This document shows, one piece after another, positions 55,675 through 64,000 of a DNA stretch of 64,000 nucleotides. Below the pieces are notes generated by a model. It ran no database searches, was not told where the DNA came from, and saw only the letters and a list, made by a program, of their open reading frames with translations. This DNA is from Avena insularis (taxonomy: Eukaryota > Streptophyta > Magnoliopsida > Poales > Poaceae), in NCBI GenBank assembly GCA_023614405.1, contig CM042684.1, positions 536,470,682 through 536,534,681 on the forward strand. Direction: 5' to 3'. The stretch's first letter is position 1. Each line of letters begins with the position of its first letter. Position numbers and translations under genes: made by a program.

Positions 55675-57218
55675 TCATACGTCAGAAACGTATCTATAAT
55701 TTTTGATGTTCCATGCTTGTTTAGTATCTACCTTGCTTTGCTTTCTCTACACTTTGAGGTGTTTTTATATGTTTTCTGGAACTAACCTATTAACAAGTTG
55801 CCACAGTGTCAGTTGTCTGTTTCCTTCTGTTTTTGGTTTCAGAAAGGCAGAAAATCAATATTCTCGAAATTGAACGGGACAAAAGCCAAAGTCAATATTT
55901 TACCGTGGGCGATACGAAGTCCAGAGGAGAGACGGAGAGGTGCCACAGGGCGGCCAGACCCCCCGGGCGCAGCCAAGCCTGGCTCGTGCCTGGGAAGGGT
56001 GTGGGCCCCCTAGGCGCCCCCTGCCTCACCTCTTCGCCTATAAGAAGCCCCCGATGCAAAAACCCTAGGCACACGATCAAAACTCCATGAAACCGTCTAT
56101 AGCCGCCGCCACCATCGTCCCTAGATCAGGGGGATCTGAAGTTCTTCCCGGCACCCTACCGGAGGGGAGATCATCTCGGAGGCCTTCTTCTCCGGTATAA
56201 TGCGTGAGTAGTTCCACCTTGGACTATGGGTCCATGTAGTACCTAGATGGTTGTATCTCCTCCTTGTGCTTTCATGTATAGATCTTGTGAGCTCCATTCA
56301 TGATCAAGATCTAATCTATTTGTAATCATGCATGTTGTGTTTGCGGGGATCCGATGGATATTGAGATTACTATGTCAGATTGATTAATGGTTTTGTCTAT
56401 TTAATTCTATCATGTCTGTGTTATTTGTGATCTTGCATGCTCTCTGTTGTTAGTAGCTATCTTGACCAAGTAGTTGCTAGTGACTCCAAGAGGGGGTATA
56501 TATGCTCGATAGTGGGTTCATGCCTCTAGTTTCCAAGGGAAGTGATAGAAATATCTTCGGTTATAGATGTGTTGTTGCCACTAGGGAGAAAACAACGGTT
56601 ACTTGTTCATGGAGCAAGTGGATTGTTTACCTTACACACTTTGCTTAAAGCAGTTGTCTGTTGCTTGCAACTTAATACTGGAAGGGGTTCGGACGATAAC
56701 CTGAAGGTGGACTTCTAGTCATAGATGCAGTTGGATGACGGTCTATGTATATTGTTGTATTGCCCAATCGAATCTCATAGGATCTTTTTGTCTAGTATTG
56801 CATTGTTATGCCTTGCCCAGTTCCTGTCAATTGCCCTGCTGTAATTTGTTTACCCTTCATGCCATGTTGTTTATCTAAGGAGAGCACCTCTAGTGAACTA
56901 TGGACCCCGATCCAATCTTTACCATTGATACATCTTCCATTGTTTACTTGCTGCAAACCATCATCACCTTCCACACCATACAATAATCCTTTGTTACAGC
57001 AAACCGGTGAGCTTGACAACCTCACTGATTCGTTGGGGAAAAGTCTTGAGTTTGTGTTGTGCAGGTTTCCATGTTGCTTGCAACACCTTTGGGATGTTTC
57101 CTTCCTCCTACTGATTCGATAACCTTGGTTTCTTACTAAGGGAAAACTTGTTGTTGTGCTCATCATACCTTGCTCTTGGGGTTTCCAACGAAGCGTCCTG
57201 TGACAAGTACTGTGCGCC
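55675..57218 (+). mobile_element. Solo LTR of a Gypsy (Athila-like) element within LINE-5
   Basis: The left end TCATACGTCAGAAACGTATC resembles the TGATACGTC..AACGTATC start of a widespread Triticeae Gypsy LTR. The inner words AATTTTTGATGTTCCATGC, GGATGACGGTCTATGTA, CACCTCTAGTGAACTATGGA, GCAAACCGGTGAGCTTGACA and TACCTTGCTCTTGGGGTTTC occur in that family in this order. There is no internal region, so recombination between two LTRs probably left it. The right limit (57200-57218) is approximate and no 5-bp duplication was secured. No gene lies in it. Confidence 0.7.
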
Positions 57219-57614
57219 ATGATGACCATGGCTTGTGCAATGTTAAGGTTACCATGGATGGGGGAAAGGTGCTCTTGTGGTATTTAATTTGCAGCCCTTT
57301 TGCCTTAGTGAAGGCCTGCAGAACAGGCAACAGGTTAATGCTGCAATCTTGAGTTGCACGAAGGATGATAATAGTACCATCAACATATTGAAGAACGCGG
57401 CAAGGCGGGTCATTGACTAGAGGGTCAAAGAGCATGCCATTGTCCGAAGCATGGTGGATCAGAAGTCTAAGAACATCGGCCACAATGTATGGAAACACCG
57501 AAGCATTGATATTGAAGGAGAACATTGTCCGAAGCCTGGCGGGCAGCGAGAAGAGAGAGAAGGTAAAGCGTTGATATTGAAGGAGAACAAGGAAGGCTTG
57601 GAAACACCGATAAG

Positions 57615-58111
57615 TGACGAGGTTTCGACTCGTCAATGCCCATTGTTATGAGCTTGGGTTTTGGAGAAGATGGCGATGCTGGAGATCGCGGAACGGTTAA
57701 CAGACAAGCAACCAGGGGACACGAGATTTACCCAGGTTCAGGCCCCCGGAGGGAAAACCCTACTCCTGCATGCGCTCTTGATTACGCGGAACCGAAGAGA
57801 TTCTGAGGTCGCGGATGCAATCTGGCGTGGAGGTGTGTATGTGGTGGTATGAAAAGGTGCCCTCCTCGCCGTGCCCTCCTGGCCTTTATATATAGGCAGG
57901 CAGGTCCCGGACACAGATCGAGTCGGTTACAGGTTTTAGGGTTTGACCCTTTGAATATTCTATCTATTCTAGTCTTGCTCTCCAAGGATCCGAAGACTTC
58001 ATGGGCTTGGGCCACCCAAAAATCTTCATGGGCCGCGTACATTCTCGTGGGCCTTCCTTGGACTGGACCAGGTATGCTAAGGTCGTATACCCGTAGGGTA
58101 TAACCATATCA
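57615..58111 (-). repeat. Gypsy A LTR (3' LTR), minus orientation
   Basis: On the minus strand it starts TGATATGGTTATACCCTACG and ends CGAAACCTCGTCA. It matches the LTR of Gypsy B (61525-62006) in opposite orientation. A TATATATAAAGG box lies at about 57884-57895. The minus-strand sequence just before the LTR start is CTCGGGGGCTAC, a polypurine-like tract, so this is the 3' LTR of an element that extends to the right. LINE-5 flanks it on the left. Confidence 0.85.
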
Positions 58112-58599
58112 GTAGCCCCCGAGTGTTCAGTCGAATCGTAGATTCGGCTGAGGACTCTTTAGTCTTTCGGGTGTAGTTGTCTTTGTTCGTTTAAAGAATG
58201 ATTCTAGTGTGTAGGGATTGTTGATGTGTGCACCTGACTCTCCCAATGGATCAGGGTCAGTTAACTGTCTTATGATATAACAACACGATCTTCTTCAGAT
58301 TCGAGTCCCTCGACTCGAACCCGGAACATATGCTGGCGTAATTTGACTCAGGCCGTTGAGGACTTACAGGAGTAGAATTCCAGTAATTTTCGAATGATGT
58401 ACCCAACGCGTCCGTCGGGATTTTAATCATGCCTGCTGGCACGGATTTTTACTAGCAGAGCGCAGTCGGTGTGTTACCAGGCCATCAGATGGTATCTGTA
58501 GGTCTTATCTTTGCATCGTAGACACAACATCCGAAATTTTATCACCACAGAGGTGTTTCGGGTGGCCAAGGAGAATGTTTCTCACTTAGCGTTAATTGG

Positions 58600-58960
58600 G
58601 GCAAAGTTGCCAAAAAGTTTTTGCATATCGATCCGAAGGATCGCAGTCGGAGAATTCATAAGGTGCGCGACCACCGCTCCCTATGGAGTAGTCCCCGAGT
58701 GTCTGTTCGAGTCGTAGACTCAAGTAGAGACTTTGAATTCAGCCGTTGTTGGCTTCAGGTCCGTAGGACACAATTTTTTCGGATGCTTGAATCAATCCTC
58801 CCTATGGGAGTAGCCCCCGAGTTTGTAGTGGAGTAGTAGACTCGACGTAGGACTCGAAGAAAATAAATTATTGGTGTAGTACCTTATCGATGCTTCGGGT
58901 GCGCGGCCAGTGCTCCTGATAGGAGTAGCCCCCGAGTAATTGCTCGAATCGTAGATTCGA
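58600..58960. repeat. Imperfect ~118-bp tandem repeats near the Gypsy A 3' LTR
   Basis: GTAG(C/T)CCCCGAG occurs at 58688, 58810 and 58925, preceded by GCTCC(C/T)..GGGAGTA-like words and followed by TCG(A/T)..GTAGA.TCGA. The spacing is 122 and 115 bp. A related copy directly adjoins the LTR at 58112. On the minus strand each contains CTCGGGGGCTAC, the polypurine-tract word. Confidence 0.65.
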
Positions 58961-59414
58961 GTGAGTACTTTAGCTGTTTAGCCGAAAATTTGTAACCGTT
59001 GCTAGTATAGCTTTGATGATGTCAGTGCTGAATATCGGTGATCTCAAGTGTCTGCGGCGCCAGAGGTGACGCGACTGGACGAATGTGGGTCCCACTTTCT
59101 GACTTGGAGTTGACTGGTCATGCGCGACGTCTCCTCGGTTTCCGTGCGTAGTGGACGGCATGCGAGCGACGGTTCGCTGCGATGCTGATACATGGATGGC
59201 TGGATTTGATGCTGGCTCTAGGGCTTCCCGATGAACGGTCTCTGTTCATCGTCTTCATCCTTATAATCTGTGGGGAAAATTTTGTTTGTTTTCACCGCAG
59301 CCATTTGCTTTCACTACTTCCACCTTCTTGAGCTTTTCTTGCCTCACGCTGGAAGTTCTTTGATCTTTCCCGTCATGTTTTCTGCACTCACACCGCCATC
59401 GTTGTCGTACTACA

Positions 59415-61524
59415 ATGGGGAAGCCGAAGAAGGCATCCACCATGGTGGGCACCAGCGCTGCTGCCGGCGGCAAAAAGGGCACCGCCGCTACTCGTGTCAC
59501 CGATCTTTGGGTGGCGGCGGAGACGCGAGGCGACTGCGCAAGCCGTGGCGGGTGCGATCCGTGGGACAAGGAGGCTGTCAGGATTCCCGGCGACGAGGTA
59601 ATTCTCCATCCACCCGCGAGGTTTCGGGTCATGTTTGTTGCTTTTGTCCTTCGGGGCCTCTCTCTCCCAGTCCACGATTTTCTCCGTGGACTGCTTTTTT
59701 TCTATGGCATCCAACTCCATCATCTCTCGCCAAATTCTCTTCTCCACATCGCCTGTTTCATCACCTTCTGCGAGTACTGGCTCGGTATCGAGCCGCACTT
59801 TGGCATTTTTCGGAAACTCTATTCCGTGAAGAGGCAATCTAGCTCCGACGGAGTTTATCCGATCGACGGCTGCATCATTTCCCTTAAATCCAACTTTCTT
59901 TTCTTCTATTTTTCTATGTCCGAGTCCGTCCAATATTGGCGGAAGTGTTGGTTTTACATCCGCGATTCCACAGTGGACGGGCAAAACTTTGGCCTTGCCC
60001 CTTTCGACTCCACCCAGAAAATCCAGCCGAAGAGGTCCTGGAAGAACCACATCTTGGATGGTGAGGTGGGGGAGATAGAGGAGCTCTATCGTCGGGTGGT
60101 GGACCTCCAGGTGATTCCGGAGAAGGAGGTGAACGGTGTGGATATCATCCGCACTTTCCTCAATCGTCGGGTGCAGCCGCTCTAGGCTAGGGCGCACCCG
60201 ATGTTCCTTTATTCTGGCCGCCATGACCCGACGAGAGCTGCGACTGAGGAGATCTCCATGGGGGACCTCGACAGAGTCCTTCGGCCGCTGCTAAAGTTCA
60301 AAGCTGACGAGGACCTTCCGGGGAAGTCGCTGACTCCTCCGTTCAGTGCCTCTCGACCGGTTCCGCAGGTGTAGATCTGGGACATGCGCGTAGCGCTTTT
60401 TTCGAACGCATTTTCTTGTACTTCCGTGTTCTGAAAATTTGCTTTCTTTGTGCACGAGTTCAAGGTACCGGGCATGGTGCCTCCTCTACCCGAACATTTT
60501 CCGAATGCGTCGGACAATGAGGTAGTGGACTCCATGTCTGAGCTTCCCTCGACGCAATCACCGGTTGAGGAAGCCCCCGAGTCGAGCGAGGAGCAGACCC
60601 AAAAGCGGGCACGGAGCTCGAGCGAATCGTCGGATGCCTTGACTCCTCCAACGCCTAGGAACCCGCCATGCCTTGTGCGTCACAGTGGAGGTGATGGTGG
60701 CTCTTCCTCCCCTATTCCAGCCGTGCCTGTGCTGGCTGTAGCACCGCAGCCGCCGGCGAAGCGGAAGAAGGAAGAGAAGAAATAAGAGAAGAAGGGCAAG
60801 AGGGCCTTGCCTGTCTTCAACTTGAGCAACATGGACTCGTAAGTTCCTTCGAGTGCCTTTTGCTATCTTTCCTTGTTGCTTGATTGTCTTTGACTGGTGT
60901 TTTCCTTTGCAGCCAATCCTCTGATGGCTCATTTAGTGATGCCACTCAGGAGATGGTGAGGGAGTCGAAGATGACGCCTCCTTCTTCGCAGACGGTGGCT
61001 ACCTCTAGGGGCGTTGCTCCGAACCCTTCTCCGCAGGAGGCTTGGGTGATTGTCTCCCAGAAGACTACAGCCGAACCTTCAGAGTCGCCGTCTGATCATG
61101 TAAGTGCTTTTGTTCTTGCCATGGGGGGAGCCCCCGAGCGTTTTTCGTATGATCTGCTAATCCTTTACTTCTGTTTTGTGCGTGTCTCGGGGGGAGCCCC
61201 CGAGCGCCTTTCGTGTGTTTGATTTTGTTTTGCTCTTTTCTTGGGCGTAGCCCCCGAGCCCTTTTCCTGATAAGTTGCTTTCTTCCCGCAGCCTTTTGTG
61301 CAAGGCGCCAACCAGCTAGTGAAGCAACACATGGCGTTGGAGGCAAGCCTACAGCGGCTTCAAGGTTCATCCTTAGCTAAATCTTCTACTTCTTCGTCTC
61401 CTTGCTTACTTGTGATGCTCATGCATGTTCTTTTTTTGCAGATGAAAATAGCAATGCCCTCCGCGAGCTTGATTCTCTCAAAAAGAGCCTCGGGCGAGCG
61501 AAGAAAAAGGCTGAGGACGCCGTT
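59415..61524 (+). pseudogene. Antisense ORF of Gypsy A with 'putative gypsy type transposon' (Transposase_28) domain
   Basis: From ATG 59415 (MGKPKKASTMVGTSAAAGGK) the frame is open to TAG at 60183. The core (FLRGLLFFYGIQLHHLSPNS, LHIACFITFCEYWLGIEPHF) is the PF04195 'putative gypsy type transposon' domain. The frame continues past the TAG to a donor CAG/GTGTAG at about 60370. Later exon-like pieces begin after an acceptor near 60452 (PGMVPPLPEHFPNAS) and near 60912, with an in-frame TAA at 60783. A coiled-coil exon (ALRELDSLKKSLGRAKKKAE) is cut by Gypsy B at 61525. The function in the family is unknown. Confidence 0.7.
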
Positions 61525-62006
61525 TGACATGGTTATACCCTACGGGTACACGACCTTGGCATACCTAGTCCAGCCCAAGGAAGGCCCACGGCAAATATAC
61601 GCCGGCCCATGAAGATTTTCGGGTGGCCCAGGCCCATGACGCCTTCGGATCCTTGGAGAGCAAGACTAGAGTTTGAATACAACTTGTAACCTACTCGTAT
61701 CGGTACCTGAGACCTAGCCTCCCCATATATAAAGGCTAGGAGGGGCCAACGAGGAACAACAACACACGATCCCGCAATAGACCTAGAGAACTCGCCAGAT
61801 CGAATCTGTGCACCCTGTAACCTTTGGTTTCGCCGTAATCAAAGAGCAGACAAGCAGGAGTAGGGTTTTCCCTCCGAGGGCCTGAACCTGGGTAAATCTC
61901 GTGTCCCCTGGTTGCTTATGCATTAAGTGCCACGATCTCCAGCATCCCCATCTTCTCCAAAACCCAAGTCCATAACAATGGGCATTGACGAGATCAAACC
62001 TCATCA
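61525..62006 (+). repeat. 5' LTR of Gypsy B
   Basis: It starts TGACATGGTTATACCCTACG and ends CAAACCTCATCA. It pairs with 57615-58111 in reverse orientation, with a few percent or more divergence by eye. It has a CATATATAAAGG box at about 61724-61735 and a G+C-poor U5 with GGGCATTGACGAG. Confidence 0.88.
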
Positions 62007-62008
62007 AT

Positions 62009-62024
62009 TGGCGCCGTCTGTGGG
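62009..62024 (+). other. Primer-binding site of Gypsy B
   Basis: TGGCGCCGTCTGTGGG lies 2 bp after the LTR end. This tRNA-complementary word is frequent as the primer site of plant Gypsy elements. It fixes the strand of Gypsy B as plus. Confidence 0.8.
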
Positions 62025-62599
62025 ATCGGGGCTGCTGATTGTGCGGTCGTGACGGTTCTGACCCGATCGATCTACAACTCCACGGAGACGGAGAATCACC
62101 TCCTTTTCGGCGCTTTCGACTTCACCGCCCACTCGCCGGATACCATGAAGGATTTCGAGCCCGTAGGCGACGGACTCGAAATCTTGTTCGGGAGCTTCTG
62201 CTTCCAGGTGGGACAAACTGGCACCCTCCGCCTCCCTGAGCGGGTGCCCGTGCCGTCAATCAGGCCCGCTTCGTGGGCTCCACACCCCGTGCTATGCACG
62301 ACACCATCAACAGATGAGTTCTACAGCAGCAGCAGCTGCAACTCCGATCTGTGCGATCCACCTTCGGATGAAGGGACCTACGGTTCCGGATCCGAAAAGC
62401 GGCGGCAATAACCAATCTGCAGGCGCTCATGCGCGCAATCATCAAACCGGCGAGAAGCGCCTAACCCGCCGCAACCCCAACCCGCAGGAATGCGAAGCGG
62501 CGAAAGGGGAAAAGGCCACCTCATCCAACTTAGCAAAGAAGGATGGGCGAAAGCACGCCCAGCCGTCGCGGCGAAATAGTCCTACCTCTGGACTCCCCG

Positions 62600-64000
62600 T
62601 GATCCGATGGCATACCACTACCTCCTCATCGAGGAGCACAAGAAACAAGTCAACATCACGGAGGCGGCTCGACAAAGCGCAAAGCAGCCTCTCGAGTCCG
62701 GTCGCGACGAGCTGCGCTCTCCGCCATGGGACCAGGCTCTAGCACGAACGGAAACCAGGGAAACAAGCACCACTCTCGGGTGGAAAACATGGACCCGAAG
62801 GAGCGACGTGACGTGACCCGAACTCTCCACACATCGTTCATGGATATGGACGCCGACGACAACATCACCCCAAAGACGCCACAAGCTGCGATCATGGCAG
62901 CCACTGCGTATCTCGCGGCTCACCCACCTCCGGAGGGGGATCCGAAAAGGGCCATGCATAGGTCCGCACTCACGGACTAGGACTAATCGGAGCTGCGCTC
63001 ACGAAGACGCTCCACGGGCGAAGAAGAAAGCTCGGCCGGTAGCGGCCGGGCCTCCCTCATCCGAAGATGAAGAAGAACACGACCTTCCTCGAAGGAAGAA
63101 GAGCTCGCACCGCCATAAACACGACTACGGCGCGGAGACAAGCTTACGCGCGTAAGATCGACAAAGCCTGCCAAGCGCGCATGTTCGTCTGAATCTGAGA
63201 TGGATGAAGGCGAAGGAGAACTCGCGGGGCTCGATGCTTCAGCAGATCCGTCCGGTGAACACAGATGCCACGCAACTTCAAGCTTCGCCGGATACTCCGA
63301 AGTTCAGCGGCACGCAAGATCCAAAGTCTGGCTCGGTGACCATCATCATCCGTTAAGCTTCACGGAGGCAACAAAGAAACCGCCATGCAATGCCTTCGGT
63401 GCGGTGGCGGTATGGCCGTGCAGCTTAGCGACTATCATCGGGATCCATCCGAAGCTGGGAGGAGCTGCTTACAGCTTCATCCGAAATTTCAAAGGCACCA
63501 GCAAAAGGCCCGCCTCAATCGAAGAGTTGCGAGCACGCACTCGGAGAACGGTGAATCTATTGGCTCGTACATACTACGCTGGTCTACAACCAAGAACTCC
63601 GCGCACACATCTCGAAGAGCGGGCTATCAGCGCCTTGAGGGGCGTCAACGCCCGAACTTCAAGGAGAAACTTGGGCGTGTAAAGCCCAAGACACTCGACC
63701 AGCTCATGGAAATCGCTATGATTGGCGAGCGGTGAAGATTGCATCCGGTAGCGCAATCAGATGAAGAGGGCGACTACGGCGAAGACGCGAACGCCGCGGC
63801 AAGAGGAGATCGCGTCTCGAGACGCGACGGACCCGGCATGGTCGCGGCGGCTACGCCGGCAACGGCGTAACGACAACAGCCTTAGCGGCGGAGGATACCG
63901 CAGCGGAAACTTCGCGACAACGGACGATCAACGCGATCGTGGCAGCGCCGACGCGAAACGAACCCTCAGCATTCGACAAACTTTCGGGTCCATGCACCAT
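62600..64000 (+). pseudogene. gag of Gypsy B (retrotrans_gag type), frameshifted, partial
   Basis: The N-terminal part is scattered over frames (62607-62813, 62726-62980). The retrotrans_gag region is visible at about 63350-63735: AYSFIRNFKGTSKRPASIEE in one frame, then YILRWSTTKNSAH and NFKEKLGRVKPKTLDQLMEI in the next. The shift between them is near 63560-63580. A stop at 63733-63735 ends the frame. Stretches before 62600 have no clear domain. Pol would follow beyond the window. Confidence 0.7.

Larger units (their letters stand above)
54240..57614 (-). mobile_element. LINE-5 (L1-type), minus strand, split by a solo Gypsy LTR
   Basis: Right piece (57614-57219): IVADVLRLLIHHASDNG, a catalytic box worn to YVDG (VLQYVDGTIIILRA) and KGLQIKYHKSTF, ending IAQAMVIMA. 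Left piece (55674 leftward): SFPQTYLGLPLST and EKLRNRLPGWVGKAI, then STSFWHDLWI and the zf-RVT CPLCSQTESTVYLLLHC. Removing 55675-57218 makes the two pieces continuous in L1 order. The 3' end near 54240 has no A-tail; the 5' side is cut by Gypsy A at 57615. Confidence 0.8.
58112..61524 (-). mobile_element. Gypsy A internal 3' region with antisense ORF
   Basis: The region between the polypurine tract at 58112 and the Gypsy B insertion at 61525 has no gag-pol. It holds a tandem-repeat spacer (58112-58960) and an antisense multi-exon ORF on the plus strand (59415-61524). Extra ORFs antisense to pol next to the 3' LTR are known in Tat-lineage Gypsy elements such as Grande. The gag-pol part of this element should lie right of Gypsy B, outside the window. 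Confidence 0.65.
61525..64000 (+). mobile_element. Gypsy B, 5' LTR to gag, continues past window
   Basis: A plus-strand LTR (61525-62006) is followed by a primer-binding site at 62009 and gag-like sequence to the window end. The element sits in the antisense ORF of Gypsy A, in opposite orientation to it. The left flank candidate for the 5-bp duplication is CCGTT (61520-61524); the other side is outside the window. Confidence 0.85.

Noticed and set aside
59388..60224. 278-codon minus-strand frame opposite the PF04195 ORF
   Set aside because: It mirrors the plus-strand coding sequence; the plus frame carries the recognisable domain.
1..64000. tRNA, rRNA, CRISPR array and bacterial operon features
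   Set aside because: No cloverleaf with A/B boxes, rRNA core sequence or regularly spaced short direct repeats was seen; the content is plant nuclear.

Overview
The window is nuclear DNA of a grass, most likely a large-genome Pooideae species (wheat, Aegilops, barley, rye or oat type). The evidence is long Angela/BARE/WIS-like Copia LTRs that open with TGTTGGA..TATGCCCTAGAGGCAATAATAAA, many Stowaway MITEs with CTCCCTCCGT ends, L1-type LINEs with plant zf-RVT and RNase H modules, Gypsy LTRs, and spliced genes with GC-rich first exons. The species cannot be fixed from sequence alone. No rRNA, tRNA, CRISPR array or bacterial-style operon was seen.

Layout. 1-8985: a Copia element with both LTRs and degraded gag-pol. 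It lies next to, and probably in, LINE-1, which runs to its poly-A tail at 13055. LINE-1 is also split by a hAT element (9403-12017) with an exact 8-bp target duplication, and the hAT holds a foldback MITE and a Stowaway. 13832-14290: a second hAT-like end. 14601-23455: LINE-2 (minus), split by a second Copia that has lost its 5' LTR (15755-21916). 23991-27874: a six-exon host gene for a 214-residue SANT/DUF3755-type nuclear protein; its fourth intron carries a 1.25-kb MULE with an exact 9-bp duplication. 28317-31711: a short LINE-like tail, a broken minus-strand gene with a TATA box, and about nine tandem copies of a ~262-bp unit. 32507-39795: a 7.3-kb LINE-3 (minus), complete between 14-bp duplications, with an extra 5' ORF. 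39810-46200: mostly non-coding DNA with gene and transposon scraps.

46309-51466 is the other genic island: two tail-to-tail paralogs of a small protein predicted to enter mitochondria. The plus-strand copy has a stop at codon 8, an intron duplication and a MITE in its intron. The minus-strand copy is open. Between them lie two Stowaways and an inositol-polyphosphate 5-phosphatase-like scrap. 51770-53690: the gag end of a third Copia (minus). 53845-57614: two LINE fragments (minus), one split by a solo Gypsy LTR. 57615-64000: two Gypsy elements of one family in opposite orientation. Element A (minus) carries an antisense multi-exon ORF with a 'putative gypsy type transposon' domain; element B (plus) interrupts that ORF and runs off the right edge.

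The window is mainly a record of nested insertion around two small host loci. Joins that support the nesting were read by eye: matching target duplications, a LINE reading frame that resumes across the hAT, and an empty MITE site in the second paralog. Functions are inferred from motifs; no database search or alignment program was run.
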